A stretch of 38,653 nucleotides of DNA, taken from positions 1 through 38,653 of the IMG/VR virus record IMGVR_UViG_3300046028_005281; one strand, written 5' to 3'. This document shows, piece after piece, positions 1 to 6,529 of this stretch; position 1 is the first letter of the stretch; each line of letters begins with the position of its first letter. The notes beneath the pieces were generated by a model. It saw only the letters and a program-made list of their open reading frames with translations. It was not told the origin of the DNA and did no database searches. The translations under genes were made by a program, and so were the position numbers. Origin of the DNA: a virus.

Positions 1-53
1 AGATTGAGAGCGGTGTACTCCCGCCAGACTTTTTATACTTTCACTCCCCCCCC

Positions 54-359
54 TCAGATCCCGAATCCTGACCTCTGTCCGGCCTCCGTGATGGTCTTCG
101 CTTTGTGGTGCTCTATACATATCCATTCGCGATTCAAGTCGCTCTCAGAGCCGCCCTTCCACAGCGGCACGATGTGCTCTAGCTCGTCACCGTAGCCGAC
201 CAGACCTAACCGAGTACAGGTCGCGCACAGTCTAGGGTTCGCTCGTTCAAACTTGCGCTTGATTGCAACCAGACTATTGCCACGGATGCGCTCAGTCACT
301 CCACCGGCCTTAACCAGTGAGGTGTTGATCGTCTTAATCTGTGGCTTGAGCGTCTTCAT
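54..359 (-). CDS. HNH endonuclease beside the packaging genes
   Basis: The predicted protein has 101 residues. It shows a Cys pair (C45-A-T-C48), the motif E61-H62-I-V-P-L with a following K-G-G, N76 and a C-I-E-H-H pair at 81-85. Together these are the zinc and metal ligands of an HNH nuclease. In many HK97-like phages an HNH protein encoded next to the small terminase gene works with the terminase at the cos cut (family knowledge). If the window ends are joined, this gene lies about 110 bp upstream of terS in the same direction. I start it at the ATG at 359, because upstream codons run through a terminator hairpin (368-395). The Shine-Dalgarno is weak. Confidence 0.85.
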   Translation of the reverse strand: MKTLKPQIKTINTSLVKAGGVTERIRGNSLVAIKRKFERANPRLCATCTRLGLVGYGDELEHIVPLWKGGSESDLNREWICIEHHKAKTITEAGQRSGFGI

Positions 360-367
360 CGAACGAA

Positions 368-395
368 TAAAAAAGACCACCGTTTGCAGGTGGTC
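368..395 (-). terminator. Intrinsic terminator upstream of HNH
   Basis: A perfect 7-bp stem GACCACC/GGTGGTC with a 7-nt loop is followed on the minus strand by a run of T. It sits between the Q-like gene and the HNH/terminase genes and follows a second terminator at 429-459. Confidence 0.8.
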
Positions 396-428
396 AAAGC
401 CCTGCGTGAGCAGAACCAAGGAGATAAC

Positions 429-459
429 AAAAAAGCCCACCGACTTGTGATCAGTGAGC
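429..459 (-). terminator. Intrinsic terminator at end of leftward early operon
   Basis: An 8-bp stem (GCTCACTG with CGGTGGGC, two G-U pairs) is followed by TTTTTT on the minus strand, directly after the stop codon of the Q-like gene at 460. With the hairpin at 368-395 it forms a tandem barrier before the late genes, like lambda tR'. Confidence 0.7.
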
Positions 460-912
460 TTACGTTTGCTTTAGGCGTAACTCTCCCGCCTTATCTAGAT
501 TTGAATCCTCTTTATGTACTGTGTCAACAGTGCGGATCAAATCTCTTTTGATCAGGTGTGGCAACAATGCAACCTTGGCCTCAAGGTAAGCAGCGTGTCT
601 CGCAGCTGGGCTCAGGTACTGTAGGCGCGGATTGCGAAACACTGCGGAACCGGCGGCCTTGTTCTTTGCGTGCGCACTGATAATCAAACGATACTCAAAG
701 CGCAGCTCGTCCAAGCACACGTTTACTTGCTCGGCTTGGTAGCGGTTTATCTTATCGTCTCGATCATCACCATCTTCGTATATGTCTGTCGTGTCCGCGT
801 GTGCAAAGCCTGGTGACACCCGAGGCGCGCCAAGGTAGGGTCGCTGTGCTTGCATCCAGCAATGCCACACAACAAGTAGGTCTTCAATCTGATCCGATTG
901 ATCTTGAGTCAT
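460..912 (-). CDS. Putative late-gene regulator (Q-like position)
   Basis: This protein of about 150 residues has no motif I can name with certainty. Its N-terminal part (E-D-L-L-V-V-W-H-C-W-M followed by L-G-A-P-R-V-S-P) and middle (L-D-E-L-R-F-E-Y-R) resemble small phage antitermination or Q-type proteins, which carry a W-rich start and a region-4-like helix set. It is the last gene of the leftward early operon and is followed by two tandem terminators and then the packaging genes, exactly where lambda Q sits. I start at 912, where the ATG overlaps the previous stop (ATGA) behind GGGAGA; an in-frame ATG at 930 is the alternative. The functional call is mainly positional. Confidence 0.5.
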   Translation of the reverse strand: MTQDQSDQIEDLLVVWHCWMQAQRPYLGAPRVSPGFAHADTTDIYEDGDDRDDKINRYQAEQVNVCLDELRFEYRLIISAHAKNKAAGSAVFRNPRLQYLSPAARHAAYLEAKVALLPHLIKRDLIRTVDTVHKEDSNLDKAGELRLKQT

Positions 913-1136
913 TTGGTATCTGTCTCCCATTTAGTCGTGTCTTGTGCATAAAGATCGCATCGGCGACCGTAAGTCTTGACTGAGAAAACGCATTTAAACT
1001 TTACCTCTCGCTTATCTTCGTACGCCCGTTTATGCACGCAATCGCCACACTTTGAATGAGCACGTTGTGCTTCAGCCTCACGCCTCATTGCCACCAGCTC
1101 TGGATCGCCCATCATCCACCTCTCCAATAAGCTCAT
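909..1136 (-). CDS. Small Cys-rich protein, probable zinc binder
   Basis: This 75-residue protein of unknown function has a charged N-terminal helix and a cluster C-G-D-C-V-H-K followed by two more cysteines (F-K-C-V-F and R-R-C-D-L), suggesting one zinc site of four cysteines. Both ends overlap neighbours by about 4 nt (ATGA junctions), so it is translated within the leftward early operon between RusA and the Q-like gene. Similar small zinc-ribbon proteins are common in phage early operons, but I cannot assign a role. Confidence 0.7.
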   Translation of the reverse strand: MSLLERWMMGDPELVAMRREAEAQRAHSKCGDCVHKRAYEDKREVKFKCVFSVKTYGRRCDLYAQDTTKWETDTK

Positions 1137-1324
1137 TTTTCTATTGCGTTAATCGGTACGTTTGAGCTCACCGAGATAAGCTCAGGCTGACTGGATGCTC
1201 TTGCCATCGCTAACTTGAGCTCGCGTGACAGCGTGTAAGGGCGAGTACTGAATGCTTGCTGGGGTGGCGCCAGCTGTCCTTTTACCTGCTCTCGCTTATG
1301 CTTTTTGACTCTTCGCAATTTCAC
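1133..1324 (-). CDS. Small basic hypothetical protein
   Basis: This 63-residue protein has a strongly basic N-terminus (K-L-R-R-V-K-K-H-K-R) and no recognised domain. It starts with GTG inside the 3' end of rusA, with TGGAGA upstream as ribosome-binding site, and overlaps the next gene by 4 nt. Tight packing in the early operon supports it as real. The basic stretch could bind nucleic acid, but that is only a guess from composition. Confidence 0.6.
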   Translation of the reverse strand: MKLRRVKKHKREQVKGQLAPPQQAFSTRPYTLSRELKLAMARASSQPELISVSSNVPINAIEK

Positions 1325-1694
1325 TCTCCAGGCTTTCGATCTGTTTAAAAGGATAGATAAACACTCGCAGCATTCCGCCCTTTAATACCGGCATTCGGAC
1401 AAATCTCAGATCATCAATGAGCCCATCGTTCTCAATGATCCCTGCGTGCTGTAGTGCATCGCCCAAACACTTATCAAGATTCCCTAGATCTCTGATACGC
1501 CGATCAGGTGGCCACGCCTCGACCCATACTGTCAATGTGCCGGGCTCAGCCTTAAGCTGGTGACGCATGGCTGTTTGCTTAACTGCCAACCTAAACGCCT
1601 GCCCATCAGCCTTGATAAACTTGCGGCCACCGCGAGCCGCACCGTAATAATGATTTACGCTCGGACACCAAGGGGTCGCAAAGCTAATCAGCAC
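1296..1694 (-). CDS. rusA: RusA-type Holliday junction resolvase
   Basis: RusA dimers cut four-way DNA junctions; in phages they resolve recombination or replication intermediates before packaging. The 132-residue product begins with the family pattern P-x-x-P-S-V-N-H-Y-Y (residues 8-17). It carries the acidic catalytic set in R-I-R-D-L-G-N-L-D-K (D69, D73) and I-E-N-D-G-L-I-D-D (D90, D94/D95). Length is typical. I start at the GTG at 1694, preceded by AAGG and overlapping the end of the previous gene by 11 nt; an upstream in-frame ATG at 1724 would give a larger overlap and a non-conserved extension. It belongs to the leftward early operon with NinB and the replication genes. Confidence 0.93.
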   Translation of the reverse strand: MLISFATPWCPSVNHYYGAARGGRKFIKADGQAFRLAVKQTAMRHQLKAEPGTLTVWVEAWPPDRRIRDLGNLDKCLGDALQHAGIIENDGLIDDLRFVRMPVLKGGMLRVFIYPFKQIESLESEIAKSQKA

Positions 1695-1917
1695 GTTTAG
1701 CCTTACGCACCGCCCGATCAGCATCCCACTTGGAAGTCAGCTTGCGGTACTCAGGATCGTTAGGCTGCCAATACCTCTTGACGTCTGAGGCTCGGATATA
1801 TCCGTTGATCTCGTCGATCTTATCGAGCGCCTCATTGTGTGAGGTCGAGTTTTCACCGTCCTCTTCACGTCGATAAATCGCTTCTTTGCCAGCTTGGATC
1901 AGCATTGCAGTAAGCAT
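1684..1917 (-). CDS. Hypothetical early protein
   Basis: This 77-residue hydrophilic protein is mostly predicted helix, with a conserved-looking W-Q-P-N-D-P-E-Y centre and a basic C-terminal tail (R-K-A-K-R). I recognise no domain. The ATG at 1917 lies 8 nt after the stop of the small gene at 1925-2098, and the 3' end overlaps rusA. Position in the early operon is the only functional clue. Confidence 0.6.
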   Translation of the reverse strand: MLTAMLIQAGKEAIYRREEDGENSTSHNEALDKIDEINGYIRASDVKRYWQPNDPEYRKLTSKWDADRAVRKAKRAD

Positions 1918-1924
1918 TTAGGCC

Positions 1925-2098
1925 TCATAGAGTTGCCAGCTCGTGCTTGATTTGCTCGACGCTGATGTTGTAATAAAAGTTAATAAAGGTAATGTCGGCA
2001 TCCTGTTTTGCACGCCACGGCCTCGATGCGCGAATAAAGGCAACGCGACAACCAGCGCAGCGGCCGAGCTCGTACACCGCGCCGTGTTTGTGATTCAT
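1925..2098 (-). CDS. Small CxxC protein
   Basis: This short reading frame of 57 residues starts with ATG at 2098, overlapping the stop of the preceding gene (ATGA), and ends with TGA at 1925. The product begins M-N-H-K-H-G-A-V-Y-E-L and has a C-A-G-C pair near residue 14, then a basic and aromatic stretch. It fills what would otherwise be a 180-bp gap in a tightly packed operon, which supports it. No function can be assigned. Confidence 0.65.
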   Translation of the reverse strand: MNHKHGAVYELGRCAGCRVAFIRASRPWRAKQDADITFINFYYNISVEQIKHELATL

Positions 2099-2556
2099 GC
2101 TGCTTGCAGACCTAGTGCGGTTTTGTAGGCACTAATTTGCACAAGGCTTAACTGCATCCCATTGCTATGTGCAGCCTGTAACTTTCTAGCCCAGCGCTTG
2201 TGATCCACTTGGCCGCGCTCGTTTACCGGTGGCTTCATTGCCGCGGCCGCCATCTTTGCGATCTCCGCGTCGACCAGATCAGGATCCACAACTGGTGGCG
2301 GTAGCTGCATCGTGATTTCAATCGGTGCCTGTCTGCACAGAGTTTTAAACTCGATTACGTTGGGCGCTCTCGGTGGTAAGTTTTCAAGCGCCCATGCAAT
2401 CGCCTTGAGTCTTGGTGCGTAAGCCGCTAGCTCGTGAGCCCAAACCGTTTTGATGGCGTTTGAATCCAGCCCTTCCCAGAGGTTTAACCAAGCCCTGCCA
2501 TAAGTGGCCATCAGTCTGTCAAACAGTCGATCTACGACGTTACGCGGCAATGACAT
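2095..2556 (-). CDS. Putative helicase loader (lambda P-like position)
   Basis: The 153-residue protein lies directly downstream of the putative replication initiator, as lambda P follows O. The N-terminal half has L-F-D-R-L-M-A-T-Y-G and K-T-V-W-A-H-E-L, followed by P-N-V-I-E-F-K-T-L-C-R-Q-A-P. This fits the pattern of phage replication P proteins, which end this region with a proline-rich F-x-x-(L/W)-C motif. P proteins recruit host DnaB helicase to the phage origin (family knowledge). The start at 2556 has GAGGT upstream; the CDS overlaps the O-like gene by 17 nt. Similarity is judged by eye. Confidence 0.6.
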   Translation of the reverse strand: MSLPRNVVDRLFDRLMATYGRAWLNLWEGLDSNAIKTVWAHELAAYAPRLKAIAWALENLPPRAPNVIEFKTLCRQAPIEITMQLPPPVVDPDLVDAEIAKMAAAAMKPPVNERGQVDHKRWARKLQAAHSNGMQLSLVQISAYKTALGLQAA

Positions 2557-3337
2557 TGAGCACCTCGATAGTTTGTTTTGCAACGCCAGGCGCAAACTCG
2601 GCCACGCGCTCTCGGACAGATTTTTGATAATTCGTTTCGTTGGTCGTTGGCGATGCTCTAGGCTGCGACGCTAGGTCGATCGAGCTTTGCATCTGTCGCT
2701 TCACAATGCCAAGAACGTAGGCAAAGTCTTTGTTTTTTTCCTTCGCCGTGTCGGCCGCTGCATCAAAGACCCCGATGGTTGCCCCAGCGTTTAGCAGGTC
2801 GATTAGCCCTTGGTGGCTAGGGTTTACAGAACCAAAACCTTTGGATTTAAGCAAAACACACACAGCTCCCGCTTGCGTCGGTATTACTAAATTATTCTCG
2901 GTGTGTGTTAGTAGTTCTTTTTTATTCTTCTCTTTCTCTTTCTCTTTCTCTAGCTCCGCAGAGTTGCCGCTGTTGTCCGCTTCTGATGCGGACAGACTGC
3001 GGACACTTGCCTTTCGTTGAGCGTCAGAGCAGCGACGTTTTGCAGACGAACCGTTATGCTCTTCAAACCTTACGATACGGATTCCCTCTGGGTGATCTGC
3101 CATCCAACCAATTACAAGCAGCGCCTCACCAAATCCTTTTATGCCAGTCTTGCGGTTAATGCTAGAGACTGACAGACCCGGCATTACCCCATCCTCAGAA
3201 TGCTGGTCAGCTGCCGCCCAAAGCCAGTACAAGCCACCAACCACCGCGGCCTCGCTTTGATCGGTCAGGTCACACATCTTTGCAATTCTTGGATCATCCC
3301 AAAGATTGCCGCGCATTTTGATCCAGTCACCGGCCAT
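2540..3337 (-). CDS. Putative phage replication initiator (O-like)
   Basis: The 265-residue protein has an N-terminal domain beginning M-A-G-D-W-I-K-M-R-G-N-L-W-D-D-P. This is the typical start of phage replication or winged-helix primosomal proteins that recognise an origin. A highly charged Lys/Glu linker near residue 130 (E-K-E-K-E-K-E-K-N-K-K-E) separates it from a C-terminal part resembling the DnaT/O-type partner-binding region. Lambdoid origins often lie inside this gene; here the linker corresponds to an AAGAG-rich purine tract around 2930-2960. I start at 3337 behind AAGGGG, overlapping the wHTH gene by 11 nt. It is followed by the P-like gene. Confidence 0.7.
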   Translation of the reverse strand: MAGDWIKMRGNLWDDPRIAKMCDLTDQSEAAVVGGLYWLWAAADQHSEDGVMPGLSVSSINRKTGIKGFGEALLVIGWMADHPEGIRIVRFEEHNGSSAKRRCSDAQRKASVRSLSASEADNSGNSAELEKEKEKEKNKKELLTHTENNLVIPTQAGAVCVLLKSKGFGSVNPSHQGLIDLLNAGATIGVFDAAADTAKEKNKDFAYVLGIVKRQMQSSIDLASQPRASPTTNETNYQKSVRERVAEFAPGVAKQTIEVLNVIAA

Positions 3338-3626
3338 CGAATAAACCCCTTTGACCGCGAAATGGCAACCCAACGAGCTTGGCCGAGCGCCCTGAAGATG
3401 TTTTGACGGTGCCTGACTCTTCAAGCACGCCTTTTGTGACCAGGCTATTGACCCGGCCGCAAACCTGACTTTCTTTCCAATCGAGCGCAGCTGCGATCTG
3501 CTCGCGTGTCATTGGTCTACCGGCCTCTTTAATGGCCGCTAGCACTTCCATTTCTTTATTCTGTAGCTCAGGTGCTCGAAACGAATGAAACGCCGCTACA
3601 GACGTTTCCGCTATTGCTGTCCGCAT
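3327..3626 (-). CDS. Winged-helix DNA-binding protein
   Basis: The 99-residue protein has a winged helix-turn-helix at residues 25-90: M-E-V-L-A-A-I-K-E-A-G-R-P-M-T-R-E-Q-I-A, then W-K-E-S-Q-V-C-G-R-V-N-S-L, then the wing. This is the pattern of MarR/ArsR-like or phage wHTH proteins. It starts at ATG 3626 behind AAGGGGG. It lies between an HNH-like nuclease and the O-like gene. It could regulate the early operon or assist at the origin; the sequence does not decide. Confidence 0.75.
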   Translation of the reverse strand: MRTAIAETSVAAFHSFRAPELQNKEMEVLAAIKEAGRPMTREQIAAALDWKESQVCGRVNSLVTKGVLEESGTVKTSSGRSAKLVGLPFRGQRGLFDGR

Positions 3627-3961
3627 ATTTCCCCCTTGTATTTATCTGCACGCTGATAGGCTTCTTCGAGCTCATCCGTCCAGTGTCCGAAAATCTGTAA
3701 CTGTTCACGCGTGCGCTCGACTAGTCCAAGCTCTCGACGTCTGCGCCACTCACGCGGATACTTTCCGCTCTGATCCAAATCAAAGTGACATCGCGTGCAA
3801 AGCGGGAAAATCTGCGAGTCGCACGCCTTGATTCCCATTCCTTTGCCGTAATTGCTATGCGCAGCCTGAGAAGGCGGCTCTGCGCCACAAAGACCGCACG
3901 GCATTGACGCGACTAGCCGCCTATGCTTTTCGCTTCTCAGAGGGCGAGATTTCTCAATCAT
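3611..3961 (-). CDS. HNH-like zinc nuclease (DUF1364/Ref/NinG-type)
   Basis: The product of 116 residues shows R-P-L-R-S near the start, M-P-C-G-L-C-G, A-A-H-S-N-Y-G-K-G-M-G-I-K, then P-L-C-T-R-C-H-F. This order (CxxC, A-H with G-K-G-M-G-x-K, CxxCH) is that of phage HNH-type nucleases of the Ref or DUF1364/NinG kind, several of which act on recombination structures. It follows ninB with an ATGA overlap (start 3961), paralleling lambda, where nin-region recombination genes cluster. Which subfamily it belongs to I cannot settle without a profile search. Confidence 0.72.
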   Translation of the reverse strand: MIEKSRPLRSEKHRRLVASMPCGLCGAEPPSQAAHSNYGKGMGIKACDSQIFPLCTRCHFDLDQSGKYPREWRRRRELGLVERTREQLQIFGHWTDELEEAYQRADKYKGEICGQQ

Positions 3962-4344
3962 GCGGCCTCCGCAAGGTGCTCGGCCTTCCAAGCATTGATG
4001 TATTCAATCAACTCTGAAAATTCCGGCTTAGTGAGTTTTGACGTGTGACGAAACACGACATCAACACCGTGGCCATCGAGGGCAGGTAAAAATTCAATTG
4101 ATTCGCCGCGAGCTCGCAACCAGGCAGCGGTTAATAAACGCTTCCAAGTCTCGACGTCGCGCAGCTGGCCAGCCCAAGGCACCTTCTTAGCGACCTCGCT
4201 GATGGCCGCGTGCAAATACGCGTTTTGGCCAAGGTTGCGTTCGTCCTTGGAGATCTTGACAATATCGCCTTGATCAGCGCACATCACGGCTTCGCACGCT
4301 TGCGCTCGCGCTATGTCGTGGACCAGGACAAAGTACCTTTTCAC
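3958..4344 (-). CDS. ninB: Recombination protein NinB
   Basis: NinB (lambda Orf) is a RecFOR-like mediator that helps load recombinase or Bet onto SSB-coated DNA (family knowledge). The 128-residue protein has the family hallmarks Q-N-A-Y-L-H-A-A-I-S around residue 41, W-A-G-Q-L-R-D-V-E-T-W-K-R-L-L-T-A-A at 58-75 and a C-terminal T-K-P-E-F-S-E-L-I-E-Y-I. It starts with GTG overlapping the stop of the upstream regulator gene (GTGA). It acts with the SSB and Bet encoded in the opposite early operon. Confidence 0.9.
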   Translation of the reverse strand: MKRYFVLVHDIARAQACEAVMCADQGDIVKISKDERNLGQNAYLHAAISEVAKKVPWAGQLRDVETWKRLLTAAWLRARGESIEFLPALDGHGVDVVFRHTSKLTKPEFSELIEYINAWKAEHLAEAA

Positions 4345-4763
4345 TTGCGACCAACTACCAAATCTTCAGCCCACTGCCTGCGCTCTGTTTCTTTAGTAAG
4401 CTGTCTTTCGAGCTCTTCAATGCGACGCTCAGCAGCGCTTTTCAGCATTACGAGTTGATAACCCCTTTTGTTTGATAACCACTGCAATGGAGCTTCGTTT
4501 CCGCACAAGGTCATAAGCTCATCGAGCTTGTCAACCGGGAAGTGAGCATCACCCTTCATAATCCTAGACCAGTGACCCGCATCAATTCCTAGAGTCAAAT
4601 AGATCTCTTTATCCTCAAGGCCAGATAGCTGTACACACAAAACGATTGACGCAAGAAAGGTTTTTTTACGAGCGACAAGCTCATAAGGGGCTTCCATAAC
4701 ATTTGCCTTTCGCACCAAGGACAGCTCAGGGTGCTCAACCGTAACTATTTTTTTTGATGACAT
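4341..4763 (-). CDS. Phage regulator in the cII position
   Basis: The 140-residue protein directly follows cro. It contains a helix-turn-helix-like core, S-G-L-E-D-K-E-I-Y-L-T-L-G-I-D-A-G-H-W, followed by I-M-K-G-D-A-H-F-P and C-G-N-E-A-P-L-Q-W-L, a pattern I associate with phage regulators of beta- and gammaproteobacteria. The C-terminal 30 residues form a charged helix that may be a coiled coil. The place equals cII in lambda, so a role in the lysis-lysogeny choice is plausible but inferred. Start at 4763 with ACAGG upstream; an in-frame upstream start at 4802 would run into cro. Confidence 0.6.
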   Translation of the reverse strand: MSSKKIVTVEHPELSLVRKANVMEAPYELVARKKTFLASIVLCVQLSGLEDKEIYLTLGIDAGHWSRIMKGDAHFPVDKLDELMTLCGNEAPLQWLSNKRGYQLVMLKSAAERRIEELERQLTKETERRQWAEDLVVGRK

Positions 4764-4794
4764 TTGCCTGTCTCTCGAGCTTAAAAAAATGGGA

Positions 4795-5043
4795 CTATGC
4801 AACTATGTTTTTTGATCTAACCAATTCAGGCCAAATTTGGCGCCAGTCATCTGGCCGTAGGTCACGACGAGTGACTTTGCCCTTAGTGGCCTTTTCAATA
4901 TCTACGCAACGAAAAGGAGGAACCGGTTTTTTTTTGCTTGACCAACAAGACAAATCAGGCGCGTGAGCACCAATTTCTTTTGCCAGTAATGACAAAGATC
5001 CGCGGCCTTGGTTCGATAGGTATGTTTTGAGTTCCATACGCAT
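4795..5043 (-). CDS. cro: Cro/YdaS-type repressor
   Basis: The 82-residue product (80 if M3 is used) has a helix-turn-helix at residues 13-35: S-L-S-L-L-A-K-E-I-G, then A-P-D-L-S-C-W-S-S. The end, T-R-R-D-L-R-P-D-D-W-R-Q-I-W-P-E-L, is typical of YdaS/Cro proteins of phages. It is divergent from cI across a region holding two operators, so it should compete with CI and shut down early promoters. There is no Shine-Dalgarno. A promoter at 5044-5072 would start RNA at or next to the second ATG (5037), suggesting a leaderless message. Confidence 0.88.
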   Translation of the reverse strand: MRMELKTYLSNQGRGSLSLLAKEIGAHAPDLSCWSSKKKPVPPFRCVDIEKATKGKVTRRDLRPDDWRQIWPELVRSKNIVA

Positions 5044-5072
5044 AATTTAGCGTAACGCTAATTTGATTGCAA
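5044..5072 (-). promoter_or_regulatory. Leftward early promoter (PR-like) for cro operon
   Basis: On the minus strand TTGCAA (5072-5067) and TAAATT (5049-5044) are separated by 17 bp. Operator 1 overlaps the spacer and -10, and operator 2 overlaps the -35, so repressor bound there would block it. The expected start point is about 5037, the second ATG of cro. Confidence 0.6.
5047..5061. promoter_or_regulatory. Operator 1 (CI/Cro)
   Basis: A 15-bp palindrome TTAGCGTAACGCTAA (only the central base unpaired) lies in the cI-cro intergenic space. Three related sites exist in the window (5070-5084, 6515-6529, 6540-6554), all in the two places where a lambda-type phage has its operators. Confidence 0.85.
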
Positions 5073-5084
5073 GCGTTATGCGAA
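5070..5084. promoter_or_regulatory. Operator 2 (CI/Cro), weaker match
   Basis: CAAGCGTTATGCGAA keeps the AGCG/CGCT-like core of operator 1 with substitutions in both half sites. Its centre is 23 bp from that of operator 1, about two helical turns. Confidence 0.6.
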
Positions 5085-5102
5085 TTCTTTTTATTGTTAT
5101 TT

Positions 5103-5111
5103 TGCTATTCA
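5103..5111 (+). promoter_or_regulatory. Candidate extended -10 element for cI
   Basis: TGC followed by TATTCA reads as an extended -10 with no good -35. The expected RNA start is near 5118, two bases before the cI ATG at 5120. As no Shine-Dalgarno precedes cI, a near-leaderless cI message like lambda PRM is possible. Weak by sequence alone. Confidence 0.35.
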
Positions 5112-5119
5112 ATCAAATC

Positions 5120-5845
5120 ATGAAAGAAATTACAGCAATTAGGCGCGAAAACCTAGCCAAACTTAGGGCTAACTACAAAACACTCGACGAGTTTGCGGAA
5201 GCCTGCGGGATCTCTTCGTCTCAGCTAAGCCAATGGATTAATGGATCGCTTGATTCAAAAACAGGCAGGCCAAGAGGTATGCGGTCTGATAGTTGCAGAA
5301 AAATTGAAGAAATGACCGGCATTACAAAAAACTGGTTAGACACGGATCACTCAACTGGACAAGCAAAACTAGCAAGTCAGTGGGAGCAAGGACTTCATTT
5401 TGTATCTAACATTCAACCCGTTACATTAACGGCCAATCAAATACCTTTAGTTTCATGGGTAACAGCTGGACACTTAGTGGATATTATTGATAACAATCTG
5501 CCCGGAGAGGCTGATGATTGGATAACGCCAGAGTTTACAAAACCCAGTCGCCATGCCTTTGCTTTGCGAGTTGAGGGCGATAGTATGTCTGGGGGCGGTA
5601 CCGGAATCAATTTCCCCGAAGGTTGTTTAATTATTATTGACCCGGAGAGAGCTCCGAAGTCGGGTGATTATGTTGTGGCCAAAGACGTGGTTACTCAAAA
5701 AGCTACATTTAAAAAACTAACAACTGATGGTGCAAGTTGGTTTTTAAAGCCAATCAATCCAGCTTATCCAACAAAAGAAATTGACGACCCTGCATTGCGA
5801 GTAATTGGTGTAGTTATCGAATGGCAGACCGGCGGAAAGCTTTGA
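5120..5845 (+). CDS. cI: CI-type repressor with S24 self-cleaving domain
   Basis: This 241-residue protein should hold lysogeny by binding the four operators. An N-terminal helix-turn-helix spans residues 5-45 (L-D-E-F-A-E-A-C-G-I-S-S-S-Q-L-S-Q-W). The C-terminal LexA/CI peptidase domain shows the cleavage site A116-G117, nucleophile S155 in V-E-G-D-S-M and general base K198 in T-F-K-K-L, so RecA-stimulated autocleavage on DNA damage is expected. I start at 5120 because the fold begins there; codons upstream (TTG 5063, ATG 5078) would run through operator 2 and encode a hydrophobic stretch. The HIRAN gene follows after 36 bp. Confidence 0.92.
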   Translation: MKEITAIRRENLAKLRANYKTLDEFAEACGISSSQLSQWINGSLDSKTGRPRGMRSDSCRKIEEMTGITKNWLDTDHSTGQAKLASQWEQGLHFVSNIQPVTLTANQIPLVSWVTAGHLVDIIDNNLPGEADDWITPEFTKPSRHAFALRVEGDSMSGGGTGINFPEGCLIIIDPERAPKSGDYVVAKDVVTQKATFKKLTTDGASWFLKPINPAYPTKEIDDPALRVIGVVIEWQTGGKL

Positions 5846-5881
5846 TTCAAATACTTACAACCCGCTAAGATCGAGATAAAA

Positions 5882-6412
5882 ATGAGAAAAATGATTCTGC
5901 CTCTAATTATTTTTTATTTTTTAGCTGAAGTATTTTCACAAATTTTTAAGCAAAATTTTTGGGCGTGTTTTGCAGCTGTGTTAGTCATTGGTTATTTTGC
6001 TGTCAACATACTTGGCGGGGCTATTGAAGGGCTTAAAGGCGGTGCGGCCAGCTCGGGCGAGTCTGTTTTTCAGTGGCCATCATTGGGGCGCTTTGAGTTT
6101 GAAGTGGTTGGAGAATCAAATTACCAAAGCGCCATTAAATCAATTGCCGACAGCAGCGAGCAGTGCATAGCGTCGATCATTCCCGAAGATAGCAATAAAT
6201 TTGACCAGATGGCGGTCAGAATTGATATTCAAAATAAGACAGTGGGCTATATGTCAAAAGATGATGCTCGCAGCTTTCGTAAATTGCTAAGTAAAAATAA
6301 AATTGGCGGCAAAGTAACAAGTTGTAATGCAACGATTACAGGCGGCTTTGTTTTAAGAGATGGTAGCAAAGCACACTATGGAGTGTGCCTAGACATCAAG
6401 CCATTTGCCTAG
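5882..6412 (+). CDS. Membrane-anchored HIRAN-like protein at rex position
   Basis: The 176-residue protein has two hydrophobic segments (about residues 4-22 and 26-46), then a soluble domain. This domain reads F-E-V-V-G-E-S-N-Y-Q near 72, P-E-D-S-N-K-F-D-Q-M-A-V near 101, and V-G-Y-M-S-K-D-D-A-R near 121. These are the signatures of a HIRAN domain (V-x-G, E-x-x-N-x-x-D-x-x-A-V, V-G-Y). HIRAN domains bind 3' DNA ends or stalled-fork DNA in helicases; as a lone membrane protein the role is unknown. It lies 36 bp after cI with AGATAAAA upstream and before a terminator, so it should be expressed in the lysogen, as rexAB is in lambda. Exclusion of other phages is my inference. Confidence 0.7.
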   Translation: MRKMILPLIIFYFLAEVFSQIFKQNFWACFAAVLVIGYFAVNILGGAIEGLKGGAASSGESVFQWPSLGRFEFEVVGESNYQSAIKSIADSSEQCIASIIPEDSNKFDQMAVRIDIQNKTVGYMSKDDARSFRKLLSKNKIGGKVTSCNATITGGFVLRDGSKAHYGVCLDIKPFA

Positions 6413-6431
6413 TTCATAATCTAAATAAACC

Positions 6432-6456
6432 AAGCCCGCCTTTGCGGGTTTTTTTT
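6432..6456 (+). terminator. Terminator of the cI transcript
   Basis: A CCCGC/GCGGG stem with a CTTT loop, extended by weak flanking pairs, is followed by eight T. It isolates the lysogenic cI-HIRAN unit from the early operon promoter at 6529. Confidence 0.92.
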
Positions 6457-6514
6457 CGTCTGCAATTTTATAAATCCTAAGTAATTTCATATAAGGGTTT
6501 ATATATTTTGTAAA

Positions 6515-6529
6515 TTAGCGTAATGCTAT
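6515..6529. promoter_or_regulatory. Operator 3 (CI/Cro)
   Basis: TTAGCGTAATGCTAT differs from operator 1 at two positions. It ends at the first base of the -35 of the rightward early promoter. Confidence 0.8.

Noticed and set aside
46-53. Homopolymer of eight C near the window start as a possible regulatory or phase-variable tract
   Set aside because: It lies between the HNH stop and the window end, in no reading frame and with no promoter nearby.
2930-2960. Purine-rich tract in the O-like gene as a replication origin
   Set aside because: It encodes the Lys/Glu linker, and I could not find clear iterons beside it; an origin here remains only possible.
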